Virus record (IMG/VR): IMGVR_UViG_3300036851_000202
Location: 1-52,335 of that record
DNA: 52,335 nucleotides
Reading direction: 5' to 3' (one strand)
DNA from: a virus
A model generated the notes under the pieces. It was not told the origin of the DNA. It ran no database searches and saw nothing but the letters and a program-made list of their open reading frames with translations. Each line of letters starts with the position of its first letter. The stretch's first letter is position 1. This document shows positions 40,008 through 47,398 of the stretch, in pieces. The position numbers and the translations under genes were made by a program.

Positions 40008-40317
40008 CGCATAGCGGGCAGGGACAGCGATTGGCGAACTCCGCCGCGCTCCTGCTAGTGAACGTCAGTCGCTCATTTAGCAGCGGACAATTCGGATCGG
40101 CGTGATAGTCCGGGCCCAGAGCCGCACCGACGTAGGTAACTGGCAGGGCCGCGTGGGCTTGCTCCGAGACGGGCTGGACAATCGCCTCGGGCCATGCCTG
40201 TAGCGTCAGGATGACGCTGCCAGCGACATTCGCCGCACGCCACCAGTTGCTTCCGCTCCGGCGCGCGGCGAGTTCCCCCAGGATGATGGCGGCCCAAGCG
40301 AATAGGATTGCTGTCAT
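39949..40317 (-). CDS. membrane protein with C-terminal metal-site-like motif, 122 aa
   Basis: Two N-terminal hydrophobic helices (AILFAWAAIILGELAA and AANVAGSVILTLQAWPE), then an exposed domain with YHADPNCPLL and CPCPLC, reminiscent of a small Cys/His metal site. ATGA overlap with the upstream gene. Function unknown. Confidence 0.55.
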   Translation of the reverse strand: MTAILFAWAAIILGELAARRSGSNWWRAANVAGSVILTLQAWPEAIVQPVSEQAHAALPVTYVGAALGPDYHADPNCPLLNERLTFTSRSAAEFANRCPCPLCVKRVEASDLQTSLPGRGPP

Positions 40318-40607
40318 TTTCTGTCACCCATAAACCAAGTAGCAACCGACCCGCCGATGGCGCTGATGCCGGAAGCTATGCCGATGACTAGCACCTGCCA
40401 CCGCTCTACCGCCGCCATTCGCTGTTCTAAGCCTGGCCGACCTTCGGGGCCGTCCACCTTGCGCTTGATATCTGCCATGTCGCGCCTCAGTTCCCACCAC
40501 TCCTCTTGCGTCGGTTGCCAGACGGGTTGCGGGTTTCCCCCATCGGTACGGGAACCCGCATGCGGATTTATCGGGTAGCTTCGCGGCGATTCTTCGGCGG
40601 GTTCCAC
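40314..40607 (-). CDS. small membrane-tailed protein (holin-like candidate), 97 aa
   Basis: Soluble N-terminal half with a coiled stretch (WWELRRDMADIKRKVDGPEG) and one C-terminal transmembrane helix (VLVIGIASGISAIGGSVATW) ending in DRK. This is the layout of some phage holins and of putative membrane proteins in lysis cassettes. No family certain. Confidence 0.5.
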   Translation of the reverse strand: MEPAEESPRSYPINPHAGSRTDGGNPQPVWQPTQEEWWELRRDMADIKRKVDGPEGRPGLEQRMAAVERWQVLVIGIASGISAIGGSVATWFMGDRK

Positions 40608-40627
40608 GGGGCTTCATGCTCCACCTG

Positions 40628-40957
40628 TTAAGGCTGCTGCGAAATCATGCCGGCAGTCGGCGGCGGTAGCGGGCCACCGTTCGGAGCCGGGGTAATCGTC
40701 GTACTCGCCACCCATCCATCCGCGCCGATCACAATGACCATCGTGAGCGGGTTGCTGTAGTCGGCCTCGAATCGCGACTCGATAACGAGCTTGTAGGAAT
40801 GGCCCGCTTCAGACGGGCTGAAGTTGGCACTACTGACCGATGGGCCAATCTCGTCCTGGCTGATCTGCACGGTGTCCTTGAACCATGTTCGACGCTGGCC
40901 TTCGATCGGCTGCGTTGGGTCCATCGCGGGCATCCAACTGGCGGATATGTAGGGCAT
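40628..40957 (-). CDS. hypothetical protein, 109 aa
   Basis: Start at the ATG at 40957, since upstream reading is poor. Beta-rich (GHSYKLVIESRFEADYSNPL, VIVIGADGWVASTTITPAP); no signal peptide. May be a structural part. No family recognised. Confidence 0.5.
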   Translation of the reverse strand: MPYISASWMPAMDPTQPIEGQRRTWFKDTVQISQDEIGPSVSSANFSPSEAGHSYKLVIESRFEADYSNPLTMVIVIGADGWVASTTITPAPNGGPLPPPTAGMISQQP

Positions 40958-41033
40958 CGGTTGTTCCCTTAAATTCCCACCTAGACGGCGCGACAACATG
41001 CCGGCCGCCCGGTGGGACGGCGATACTGCGGGG

Positions 41034-41471
41034 TTACTGATCAATCACTTGGCCGGATGGCAGAACGAGCCTTCCGTCCGGCAAGCGATAAACGGTCTCT
41101 TGGCGAATGGCTTGCGTCTGGCCGCTGTAGCTGTAGCCCTGCGAATAGCTTAGGGACGGTTGCTCGGCATAGACCACGGGCGCCGGCTGCTGGATGACGA
41201 TCGGCTGGGGAGCCGGGACATAGATCGGCTGCGGAGCGTAGAACGACTGGGCGAAGAACGGGGCCGAATAGCCGTAGCGAAAGCTCTGGCTGTAGTACGG
41301 CGCAACAAACCGCAAGTCCTGCCGGAATGCGGCGTGATACTGCGGAGCGACAACGACAGCCCCAACGCGCGGGCGAAAGGGCGTGGCTCGGATGCGGACC
41401 ACTCCACCATGCGCGGCGGCAGTCGATGCCAATCCGGCGACGAGCGAAAGGGCGAGTAGGAAGCGTTTCAT
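41034..41471 (-). CDS. secreted Tyr/Pro/Gln-rich protein
   Basis: 145 residues; a clean signal peptide (KRFLLALSLVAGLASTAAAH). The mature part has runs of Y, P, Q and V (APQPIYVPAPQPIVIQQPAP), with no fold seen. Its ATG overlaps the cytochrome-like gene stop in ATGA. Low-complexity exported proteins like this are common in planctomycetes. Confidence 0.6.
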   Translation of the reverse strand: MKRFLLALSLVAGLASTAAAHGGVVRIRATPFRPRVGAVVVAPQYHAAFRQDLRFVAPYYSQSFRYGYSAPFFAQSFYAPQPIYVPAPQPIVIQQPAPVVYAEQPSLSYSQGYSYSGQTQAIRQETVYRLPDGRLVLPSGQVIDQ

Positions 41472-42313
41472 TCTTGGTTCTCCTTGGGAGGAAGTTGTAA
41501 TTCGAGTCCGCCTGGCGGCTTGCCGAAGTTGTTATCCGCTGGTGGCATTGGCGCGGGCGGTGGCTGTTCGTTGCCCAAGCGCGGACGGGCCAAGAGCGAA
41601 TGCAGGCTGGAAATCACCACCGTCTTTTGCGCCGCCGTGAGGTTGCCGCCGGGTGGCATCTTGCCGCTGATAACCGCCGTGCTGGAGAGTTCAATAGTCG
41701 GCTGGTCGATGTCCACCGAACCGTCAAGGATGATGTGCTTTGGCGCGCCCTTCGTCCCGCGGCCGTCGTGGCAGGCAGCGCAGGACATGGCTTGGACGAG
41801 CTGCTGCGGGCCTTGCTGTTGGAGTTGTTGGGGCGGTGGCGGCTGCACGATGCGCGGCTGGCCGTTCACAATCTGGACAGAGAACTGCTGCTGTTGCGGC
41901 CCGTTATTGGATGAGAGCGCCTGAGCAGCAAGGCTGAACACCTGAGCGTTCGCCTCCCGCCGCGACTGCGCTTCCATGTACGCGAGTTGCTGCGAGCTAC
42001 GCTCACGCTCGGATTCGATGATGAGCTGCTGATTCACACCGATCTGCTCAAGTGCCCGGACGTTCCGATCCTGGAGCAAGATCGAGTCGTCGCGGTAGCT
42101 GGCGGTCTGCACCCCGTACACAGATTGGCCTTGCTGAGAGTAAGGAAAAATGTTGTTAAACAAAAAGTTGGTAGTGTAGTTCGCAGGGGCATAGGCCACG
42201 GGCTTGACGTAGTAGCGGCAGTAGTTTCCACGCCGCCCGCAGCGACCGCAGGCGCTCGCCTCACACGCCAACGACGCCACCAACGCGAGAGCAATCACAA
42301 CAACGCGGACCAT
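41468..42313 (-). CDS. secreted c-type cytochrome-like protein
   Basis: 281 residues from the ATG at 42313. Signal or lipoprotein start (VRVVVIALALVASLACEASA; SLAC could be a lipobox). Gln/Tyr-rich middle. The C-terminal domain has CAACH at 178-182, the covalent haem site, and GKMPPGG with M219 as the probable axial ligand, then a helix. This is the standard planctomycete cytochrome c domain. Haem attachment needs the host maturation system. A haem protein is highly unusual in a phage. Confidence 0.75.
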   Translation of the reverse strand: MVRVVVIALALVASLACEASACGRCGRRGNYCRYYVKPVAYAPANYTTNFLFNNIFPYSQQGQSVYGVQTASYRDDSILLQDRNVRALEQIGVNQQLIIESERERSSQQLAYMEAQSRREANAQVFSLAAQALSSNNGPQQQQFSVQIVNGQPRIVQPPPPQQLQQQGPQQLVQAMSCAACHDGRGTKGAPKHIILDGSVDIDQPTIELSSTAVISGKMPPGGNLTAAQKTVVISSLHSLLARPRLGNEQPPPAPMPPADNNFGKPPGGLELQLPPKENQE

Positions 42314-42323
42314 ACAGAATTCC

Positions 42324-42863
42324 TTATGCAACGTGCTTCCAGGTTTTGCCTTGCGTAATTTCCCAGACGTATCGTGGCAGCATTTTTGGGTATTTCCTTG
42401 CGATGTCACATGGACGCATGCCGGATGCGTGCAGCCGGCGAATCTCCCTCACGTCGCTTTCCGTAAGTTTCGCCATCCATTGCCTTTCGCCCCTTGGCTG
42501 AGTTCCGTGCTTGGTCCTGTCATCGCAGTTTTCGATATGTGTTCCCCACGCTACGTTTGTCGCTCGGTTGTTGGCCTTGTTTCCGTCCAGATGCCTGCAT
42601 TCCATTCCGTCCGGTCGCGGCCCAACAAATGCTTCCAAAACTACGTGGTGAATCTTTCTTCTGAACTGACCTGACTCATTGCATAGGGTGACATCGCGGT
42701 ACTCTCCACTTGCACACCCGACTAACCGTTTCCATTTGCAGAACGTGATCCCATTCGGTCCTCCGTGGCGACAACTCCAAACCGTTCCGTCGTCGCCAAC
42801 GGCATATCCCTGAAAACCAACTACCTCCCTAAACTCGACTCCGGGTACATTTGGAATATCCAC
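42324..42863 (-). CDS. HNH homing endonuclease (NUMOD4-HNH type)
   Basis: 179 residues from the GTG at 42863, with AGGAG upstream. NUMOD4-like start (FREVVGFQGYAVGDDGTVWS), then HNH with HHVVLEAFVGPRPDG, CRHLDGNKANNRATNVAWGT, and a C-terminal helix-turn-helix (SDVREIRRLHASGMRPCDIA). Inserted between the two CxxCH genes, like a mobile homing gene. Cuts DNA at a specific site. Confidence 0.85.
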   Translation of the reverse strand: MDIPNVPGVEFREVVGFQGYAVGDDGTVWSCRHGGPNGITFCKWKRLVGCASGEYRDVTLCNESGQFRRKIHHVVLEAFVGPRPDGMECRHLDGNKANNRATNVAWGTHIENCDDRTKHGTQPRGERQWMAKLTESDVREIRRLHASGMRPCDIARKYPKMLPRYVWEITQGKTWKHVA

Positions 42864-42894
42864 AGCTCGTTCTCCTAAACGGGTTGCTGGCTAG

Positions 42895-42918
42895 ACCCCG
42901 CTGTTCTCGCAGCGGGGT
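42895..42918. terminator. 9-bp hairpin between haem-motif gene and HNH gene
   Basis: ACCCCGCTG and CAGCGGGGT pair perfectly around a six-base loop. The plus-strand side is followed by TGTTTCATTTCTTG, so it looks like a terminator for rightward transcription; on the minus strand it is an intergenic stem 3' of the haem-motif gene. It may mark the insertion edge of the HNH gene. Confidence 0.45.
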
Positions 42919-42922
42919 TGTT

Positions 42923-44599
42923 TCATTTCTTGTATTCCTTTGAGACTCCGTAAGCGGCTGCGGCATACACTCGCAGCCAATCCTTTCGCGGAATCCTTAG
43001 CCCTCGCTTCAGGCCCTCGATGGCCGGATCAACGAAGGTCACTGGCTTGCCGTCAATCATCACGTCGATGCGGCGGTTTGGCAGTAATTGATTCAGGACG
43101 TGGCGGCCCTCGCCGGCCTTGGAGCGATAGCCCAATTCAAGACAGGCCTGATCCGCCCCGACGTTCGCCTCAGTGATGCTTTTGGCGTACCAAAAATCGT
43201 TAAATTGCTTAGAGAAATTCTCGTGAGCCTTCTCAACGACACCCACAGCCCCGCGCACTCCGCTTCCCCGAGTGGCACGAAAGACGGCATCGGCGTAGTC
43301 ATCGCGAGACTCCTGCAATCCCTGCTGGAATGAGTCTCCGGCGGCATACAGGCCAGCCACGCGGTCAACTGTTGCAAACCTACCGTCCTTGCTAGAAAGG
43401 TCGTCGAACAGATCGAGTTCGCCGATGCCGCCGCCAAGAAGAATCGGGACTTCATTACGTACCGCCTGCACGCCTCCAGTTGGCCCGTGACACCTAATGC
43501 ACGAGGCCATCGGATACAACTGCTTCTCGTGAGGGTCGGGCACACGGTGGTCGCTCACCAGATTCGGCGGCGCGACATCGACCAACTTGCCAGCGCCGTC
43601 TGTGAGCAAATATCCGAGCGTGCCGTTGGCGCGATGAAAAATGATTTCCTTGCCGCGGGCTCGATCAACTCCGTCAACAAGGTTGTAAATTGCGTGCCGC
43701 GAAGCATCGACATCCTCAGCGAAAATGTCGTAGGTGATGCGAGCCCGGCCGACTGCGCCTTGAACTTGCTCGACAGTTCGCGGCTTGCCGGTGACACCAG
43801 ATTGGAAAATTGCTGCGCGGTCGTCGCCTTCGACCTTGCGGGAGAGGAAAACGTCTAACCCAACGAGCTTAAAAATCTCTCGCTCGTCAAGCCGGTGGCC
43901 ATCACGGATAAAGCCGATAGCGTGATAGTAGAGCCCGCCCTCGATCGTACTGCTGAGCCGTCTGAGGAAATCATCAGCCCGCACAAGCGGAGCAAAGCAC
44001 GAAGTCTCTTGCTCAAGTAAGGTGTACCCCTGCGCGACGTGGGGGGCCGGGATAAATTTCCGCCCATGATAGGTTTTCCCGTCGATGTGAACGTAGGGCT
44101 GGCTCGCCACTGACCCACCAAGAGACAGAGGAACTTCGGCGTGAAAGTACGGTTCCTGAATCGCCAGGGCGTTCCAGCAGATCAGCAGCCGACGCAGGTC
44201 GTCCGGCTTGGGGGCCAGCTTCCGCAAGTCCCACACGATCATCCGGCCGCCATAGAGAACTTCCGGCAGCACGATCAATGACGACTGATTGCAAGCTGAA
44301 TTCACCACGAGCGAGTTCGCCTCTACCCAGGTCGAGTCGCCCCACTCTGGAATGGCAATCCATCGCAGGTACGGGATGCTGGCGGGGTCCGTCTGCTGCC
44401 GCATCTTCAGGTCGAGCACTGCCCAGGCTACAAAGTCGGTCGTATCAGGGACTCGCGTGTATTCGTAGGGACCGGCCGGGACTGCCGGGGCGCTGATTCG
44501 CGGCGCAGGGGCCCACTGCGCAGGATCGAAGCCCGGCAACGGCCGCGAAAGTGAAGGGTCGATTTGGCCGACTAGCGCGACCATCAATAACTCCCACAT
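42923..44599 (-). CDS. secreted protein with CxxCH haem motif, 558 aa
   Basis: Hydrophobic start (WELLMVALVGQ) suggests export, though it is short. Most of the protein has no recognised fold. C367-I-R-C370-H371 (SCIRCHGPTGG) is a haem c site and lies in a context like planctomycete cytochrome-containing secreted proteins. A single CxxCH could also be chance, but the neighbouring gene has the same kind of motif, which raises its weight. Confidence 0.55.
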   Translation of the reverse strand: MWELLMVALVGQIDPSLSRPLPGFDPAQWAPAPRISAPAVPAGPYEYTRVPDTTDFVAWAVLDLKMRQQTDPASIPYLRWIAIPEWGDSTWVEANSLVVNSACNQSSLIVLPEVLYGGRMIVWDLRKLAPKPDDLRRLLICWNALAIQEPYFHAEVPLSLGGSVASQPYVHIDGKTYHGRKFIPAPHVAQGYTLLEQETSCFAPLVRADDFLRRLSSTIEGGLYYHAIGFIRDGHRLDEREIFKLVGLDVFLSRKVEGDDRAAIFQSGVTGKPRTVEQVQGAVGRARITYDIFAEDVDASRHAIYNLVDGVDRARGKEIIFHRANGTLGYLLTDGAGKLVDVAPPNLVSDHRVPDPHEKQLYPMASCIRCHGPTGGVQAVRNEVPILLGGGIGELDLFDDLSSKDGRFATVDRVAGLYAAGDSFQQGLQESRDDYADAVFRATRGSGVRGAVGVVEKAHENFSKQFNDFWYAKSITEANVGADQACLELGYRSKAGEGRHVLNQLLPNRRIDVMIDGKPVTFVDPAIEGLKRGLRIPRKDWLRVYAAAAYGVSKEYKK

Positions 44600-44618
44600 T
44601 GACCGGGCTCCCCGGTGT

Positions 44619-44876
44619 TCAACTCCCGAACCAACTCCGCACGATCAACGCCACGCTTCCCACAAGCATCAAGGCGAGACTGCCGAAGATGACGAACGCT
44701 TCGTAGTCGATGTTCGCGGCGTAGGTTAGGAAGCGTTTCCAGAGGCTCAGCTTGAGTCCCTTCCGGTCCGCCGGTTCGGTCCACAGGCTGTCTTTCGGCG
44801 GCGGCAATGTGCAGTCGGCCAGCACGCTGCCGCTGTCAATCTCACCCTCCGGCACTGTCCAGATTTGATCGTTCAT
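44619..44876 (-). CDS. small protein with C-terminal membrane helix, 85 aa
   Basis: Start at the ATG at 44876, overlapping the metalloprotease stop in ATGA. Soluble N-terminal 50 residues, then a transmembrane helix (AFVIFGSLALMLVGSVALIV) and a short tail. Could anchor or assist the protease encoded just before it. Confidence 0.55.
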   Translation of the reverse strand: MNDQIWTVPEGEIDSGSVLADCTLPPPKDSLWTEPADRKGLKLSLWKRFLTYAANIDYEAFVIFGSLALMLVGSVALIVRSWFGS

Positions 44877-45610
44877 TGCCACACCTTGCTCCCGCTCAGA
44901 GTGACCTTCTTGCCGCCAAGCTCTGCGGAAATCTCGCACGTAAAGCGGTCGCCCTTGGGCAGCGCTTTCATCGTGCAGACCAGCATTTCGCCTGGCGGCG
45001 GCTCTGGTGACGGTGCCAGCTCCGCCGGTCCGAACATCTTCATGGCGATACTCGCCTCATCCGCTTGAGGCTCCCAAATTTGTGGGTTGTACCGCTTGTT
45101 CATCAGGTCAGGAGTACCGTCATCGTCCAAGTGCGGGAAGCCAATGATATGGCCCCACTCATGCGCGCCGACGTGGGCCAACCCGATCGTGTTCCTCTCC
45201 GGCACGCCGAAGACCTCCACGAACTGCTCCATGTCCAGCCGCATCCGTTGCTGCTTTTGCCCTGTGTAGAGTTCGGCATCGGCAAGAATCCCGAGCGGCC
45301 CGTCGATGGTCGTGACCTTCACCAGCACATTGGCCGACGCTTTCGTAACGGCCTGCTTAGGCCGGTGCTTGCATACCTTGGACCACGCGGAGAACGCCGA
45401 TTGCAGCACAGATTCCGTCTTGCCGTCTGACCAACCGGCAATCCTCCCTTCCAGCCACCACGTCCAATCAGGAGACGGAATGGGGTAGAGCTTGCCGTCT
45501 AGGCGAAATTCTTCTTTGACTCCGCAGTAGTGGATTTCCTCTGCGAAGTCACCGGTTGCGCGAGCGATTTGCGGAACAGACCGCCTCGGCTTGCTGGATT
45601 TTTTTGCCAC
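44873..45610 (-). CDS. matrixin-type metalloprotease
   Basis: 245 residues. H150-E151-W-G-H154-I-I-G-F-P-H160 is the metzincin HExxHxxGxxH zinc site, with the Met-turn near M170 (PDLMNKRY). A C-terminal proline-rich linker (ELAPSPEPPPGE) leads to a small extra domain. No clear signal peptide (basic start KKSSKPRR). Matrixins cut proteins outside the cell; here the role could be lysis through a protein-containing envelope, capsule cutting, or degrading host factors. Rare in phages. Confidence 0.8.
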   Translation of the reverse strand: MAKKSSKPRRSVPQIARATGDFAEEIHYCGVKEEFRLDGKLYPIPSPDWTWWLEGRIAGWSDGKTESVLQSAFSAWSKVCKHRPKQAVTKASANVLVKVTTIDGPLGILADAELYTGQKQQRMRLDMEQFVEVFGVPERNTIGLAHVGAHEWGHIIGFPHLDDDGTPDLMNKRYNPQIWEPQADEASIAMKMFGPAELAPSPEPPPGEMLVCTMKALPKGDRFTCEISAELGGKKVTLSGSKVWQ

Positions 45611-45613
45611 GGA

Positions 45614-46114
45614 CTACCCCGCCGGAAAGAGTTTCTTCAGCAGGTCCAGGGCGCCCGTCAGGAAGCCCGCCAACTGCGGGGCCAACTTGAGCAGCGTGAA
45701 AATGCCACGCAGCCCGCTGAAGTCAATCACGGCCTGAGACGTTCCGCCTGCGGTCAGGCACTGGGCGATCTGCGATTCCGCAGCGGCCTCTTCCTCGGTC
45801 GGCGTCACGAGCTCCAGGCCGCCACTGGCCGCAGCCGGTGCGGGAATCACCTTGGCGGCGATTTGCTTGACCAGCTCCACAAGCTGCATGACCAGCGGCC
45901 ACACTTCGGCCAGCTTCGGTCCAAACGCGAGCAGGGTCTTCAACAGGTCGATGTACTTCATTTGCACTTCCTCACTTGAAAACAGGATTGGTTCAGTTAA
46001 CGGGTTGACATACACTTCCCCGCCGTACATCTCGGCGTAGGACTCGGCGAGTGCTTGCGATCGTGCGGGGATCTTGTCGGGGCTGCCTTTGCGGGTGTAG
46101 TAGTAGGTCGTCAC
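45614..46114 (-). CDS. hypothetical protein, 166 aa
   Basis: Starts at a GTG right after the first tRNA; a good ribosome site before an internal ATG (45961) offers a 115-aa alternative. The C-terminal half is amphipathic (LLKTLLAFGPKLAEVWPLVM, FTLLKLAPQLAGFLTGALDL), resembling membrane-associated helices. No family recognised. Confidence 0.5.
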   Translation of the reverse strand: MTTYYYTRKGSPDKIPARSQALAESYAEMYGGEVYVNPLTEPILFSSEEVQMKYIDLLKTLLAFGPKLAEVWPLVMQLVELVKQIAAKVIPAPAAASGGLELVTPTEEEAAAESQIAQCLTAGGTSQAVIDFSGLRGIFTLLKLAPQLAGFLTGALDLLKKLFPAG

Positions 46115-46120
46115 TGTAAA

Positions 46121-46212
46121 AACTTCTGGATGGAATCGAACCACCGACAAGTCCTGTCGCTACCAGGACACCACGGGAGCGACCCGCTGCTCTGCCACTG
46201 AGCTACAGAAGC
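46121..46212 (-). tRNA. abnormal tRNA with an extra hairpin (anticodon uncertain)
   Basis: Reads as a tRNA on the minus strand: acceptor GCTTCTG / CAGAAGT (last pair G-U, discriminator T, no encoded CCA), D-arm GCTC-AGTGGCA-GAGC and T-arm GGTGG-TTCGATT-CCATC. Between them are two hairpins, not one: GCGGG.CCCGT with a 5-base loop (7 bases if the top pair opens) and GTCCTG-GTAGCGA-CAGGAC. Either the second is a long variable arm or it is the anticodon arm (loop with T33, R37, A38, anticodon AGC) and the first is an insertion. Identity cannot be settled by eye. Confidence 0.55.
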
Positions 46213-46217
46213 CAAAT

Positions 46218-46508
46218 TCACTTCACGTCCTCCAACACGGTCTGCGCCTTGACAATCTCCGCGGCCAGTTCCCGCCCCTGGTCGCTGCCTTCCTTCTCCA
46301 GCAGCGCGGCAATCTTCGTGGCCCGCTCGTTATCGAGCCACACGCCGGGGACAGCATCCGCGCCGATCTTCTCGGCTTTCTTCACCGCCTGGTCGTAGCG
46401 CAGGTCAACAGCGCCGACGTGCTCGCCGTGGATGATGGCGGGCGCGGCGAACGGCTCGGGGATGATTACCGTGCCGGATTCGGATGGTGGTTTGCGGCGA
46501 GACGGCAC
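46218..46508 (-). CDS. hypothetical protein, 96 aa
   Basis: Five bases separate it from the tRNA. Mixed sequence: VIIPEPFAAPAIIHGEHVGA then a charged helix (QAVKKAEKIGADAVPGVWLD). No family recognised; predicted soluble. Confidence 0.55.
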   Translation of the reverse strand: MPSRRKPPSESGTVIIPEPFAAPAIIHGEHVGAVDLRYDQAVKKAEKIGADAVPGVWLDNERATKIAALLEKEGSDQGRELAAEIVKAQTVLEDVK

Positions 46509-46614
46509 GGCGAAACCGTTATGGTTTCACCCTGCCGGGCAGGATGCCGCGTCAGAGTGCGAATCGTTTAACCGGCGGCCAAGATGGCGCACCGGAGCAA
46601 TTGCTAGGGGAATC

Positions 46615-46881
46615 CTAAACCTTGACGGGGGTTGATGTCAACGCGAAGCCGTGCCAGTACCGCAGTTTCTCGTTCAGCGTCAGTTTGGAATCCTCGTCCA
46701 ATTGGTCCGTTGCGAATGTCACGCAGATACTTCCGCTGGTCACGTCAATAGCGATGTCCTTGACTTCAGTACCGCCGTCCGTGAATGCGCTAATTTCATC
46801 ATCCGAGACAACCGAATCCCACAGGCTGTCGCCGACGCGAGGCACGATGGGAAGCCGAACGTTGCGGCTGGCGTAAGCCAT
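46615..46881 (-). CDS. hypothetical protein, 88 aa
   Basis: Beta-rich and acidic (EVKDIAIDVTSGSICVTFAT), Trp-containing C-terminus. No family recognised. A 106-base gap after it (46509-46614) holds two short hairpins (about 46508-46530 and 46533-46545) but no gene. Confidence 0.55.
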   Translation of the reverse strand: MAYASRNVRLPIVPRVGDSLWDSVVSDDEISAFTDGGTEVKDIAIDVTSGSICVTFATDQLDEDSKLTLNEKLRYWHGFALTSTPVKV

Positions 46882-46935
46882 GCCGTCCGTTCCTACAAGA
46901 AAAACCGGAATGTGCTAGTTCGCAAACCCAAGCGG

Positions 46936-47121
46936 TTACGGTCGTCGCGAGCGGGCCGCGATGTCCCAGCCAGCAGTGAGCGCGACCAAGCCGCCCATGC
47001 CCGCAATGACGTAGCCGAGCACCGATTGGTAGTAGATGCCGTAGGCCACGCCAAACGCGCAAACGACTAGGTTGACGAGCAGCTCCGGCCAGGGCGGCCC
47101 GCGCCGGCGAACTTTCGTCAT
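46936..47121 (-). CDS. small two-pass membrane protein, 61 aa
   Basis: Two hydrophobic stretches (LLVNLVVCAFGVAYGIYYQS and LGYVIAGMGGLVALTAGWDI) with basic ends (KVRRRG, AARSRR). Basic residues on both ends suggest both termini inside. Unknown function. Confidence 0.6.
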   Translation of the reverse strand: MTKVRRRGPPWPELLVNLVVCAFGVAYGIYYQSVLGYVIAGMGGLVALTAGWDIAARSRRP

Positions 47122-47124
47122 GGC

Positions 47125-47298
47125 TCACCCCTTCGCCTGATTGCCCCGGTTCGACTTCCCCTTCGCGGCCCGCTTCTTCGCCTTAGCCTTCTTGCTGGGC
47201 AGCTTCTTCGGGTCCACCTTCAGGATGCCTGAGACGAAGGCGTCGAAGGGGAGGGGGACGTGGAGGGTCTGTCCAGGTGTCCTAGTCGGTTTCTTCAT
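47125..47298 (-). CDS. small basic protein, 57 aa
   Basis: ATG at 47298. TLHVPLPFDAFVSGILKVDP followed by a Lys/Ala-rich tail (KKAKAKKRAAKGK), as in DNA- or RNA-binding tails. Three bases from the next gene. Too short for a reliable family call. Confidence 0.55.
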   Translation of the reverse strand: MKKPTRTPGQTLHVPLPFDAFVSGILKVDPKKLPSKKAKAKKRAAKGKSNRGNQAKG

Positions 47299-47356
47299 GG
47301 AATCCGGCCTTAAAGGCTGTTCAGTTATCGCCTTCCGTCAAACGGGCGATTATGGT

Positions 47357-47372
47357 AAAAGACTGGTCTTTT
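47357..47372. promoter_or_regulatory. 16-bp palindrome in a divergent promoter region
   Basis: AAAAGACTGGTCTTTT (7-base arms, 2-base centre) lies between the divergent genes starting at 47298 and 47399. A second, weaker repeat ATCGCC...GGCGAT (47328-47350) precedes it. Likely an operator for one or both genes. Confidence 0.5.
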
Positions 47373-47398
47373 CCTCACCTGTCCCCAAGGATTCCGCC

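Noticed and set aside
46509-46614. tRNA-like ends around 46.54-46.62 kb (GGATGCC...GGAATCC)
   Set aside because: No D-arm or T-arm consensus could be placed; only the end pairing is suggestive.
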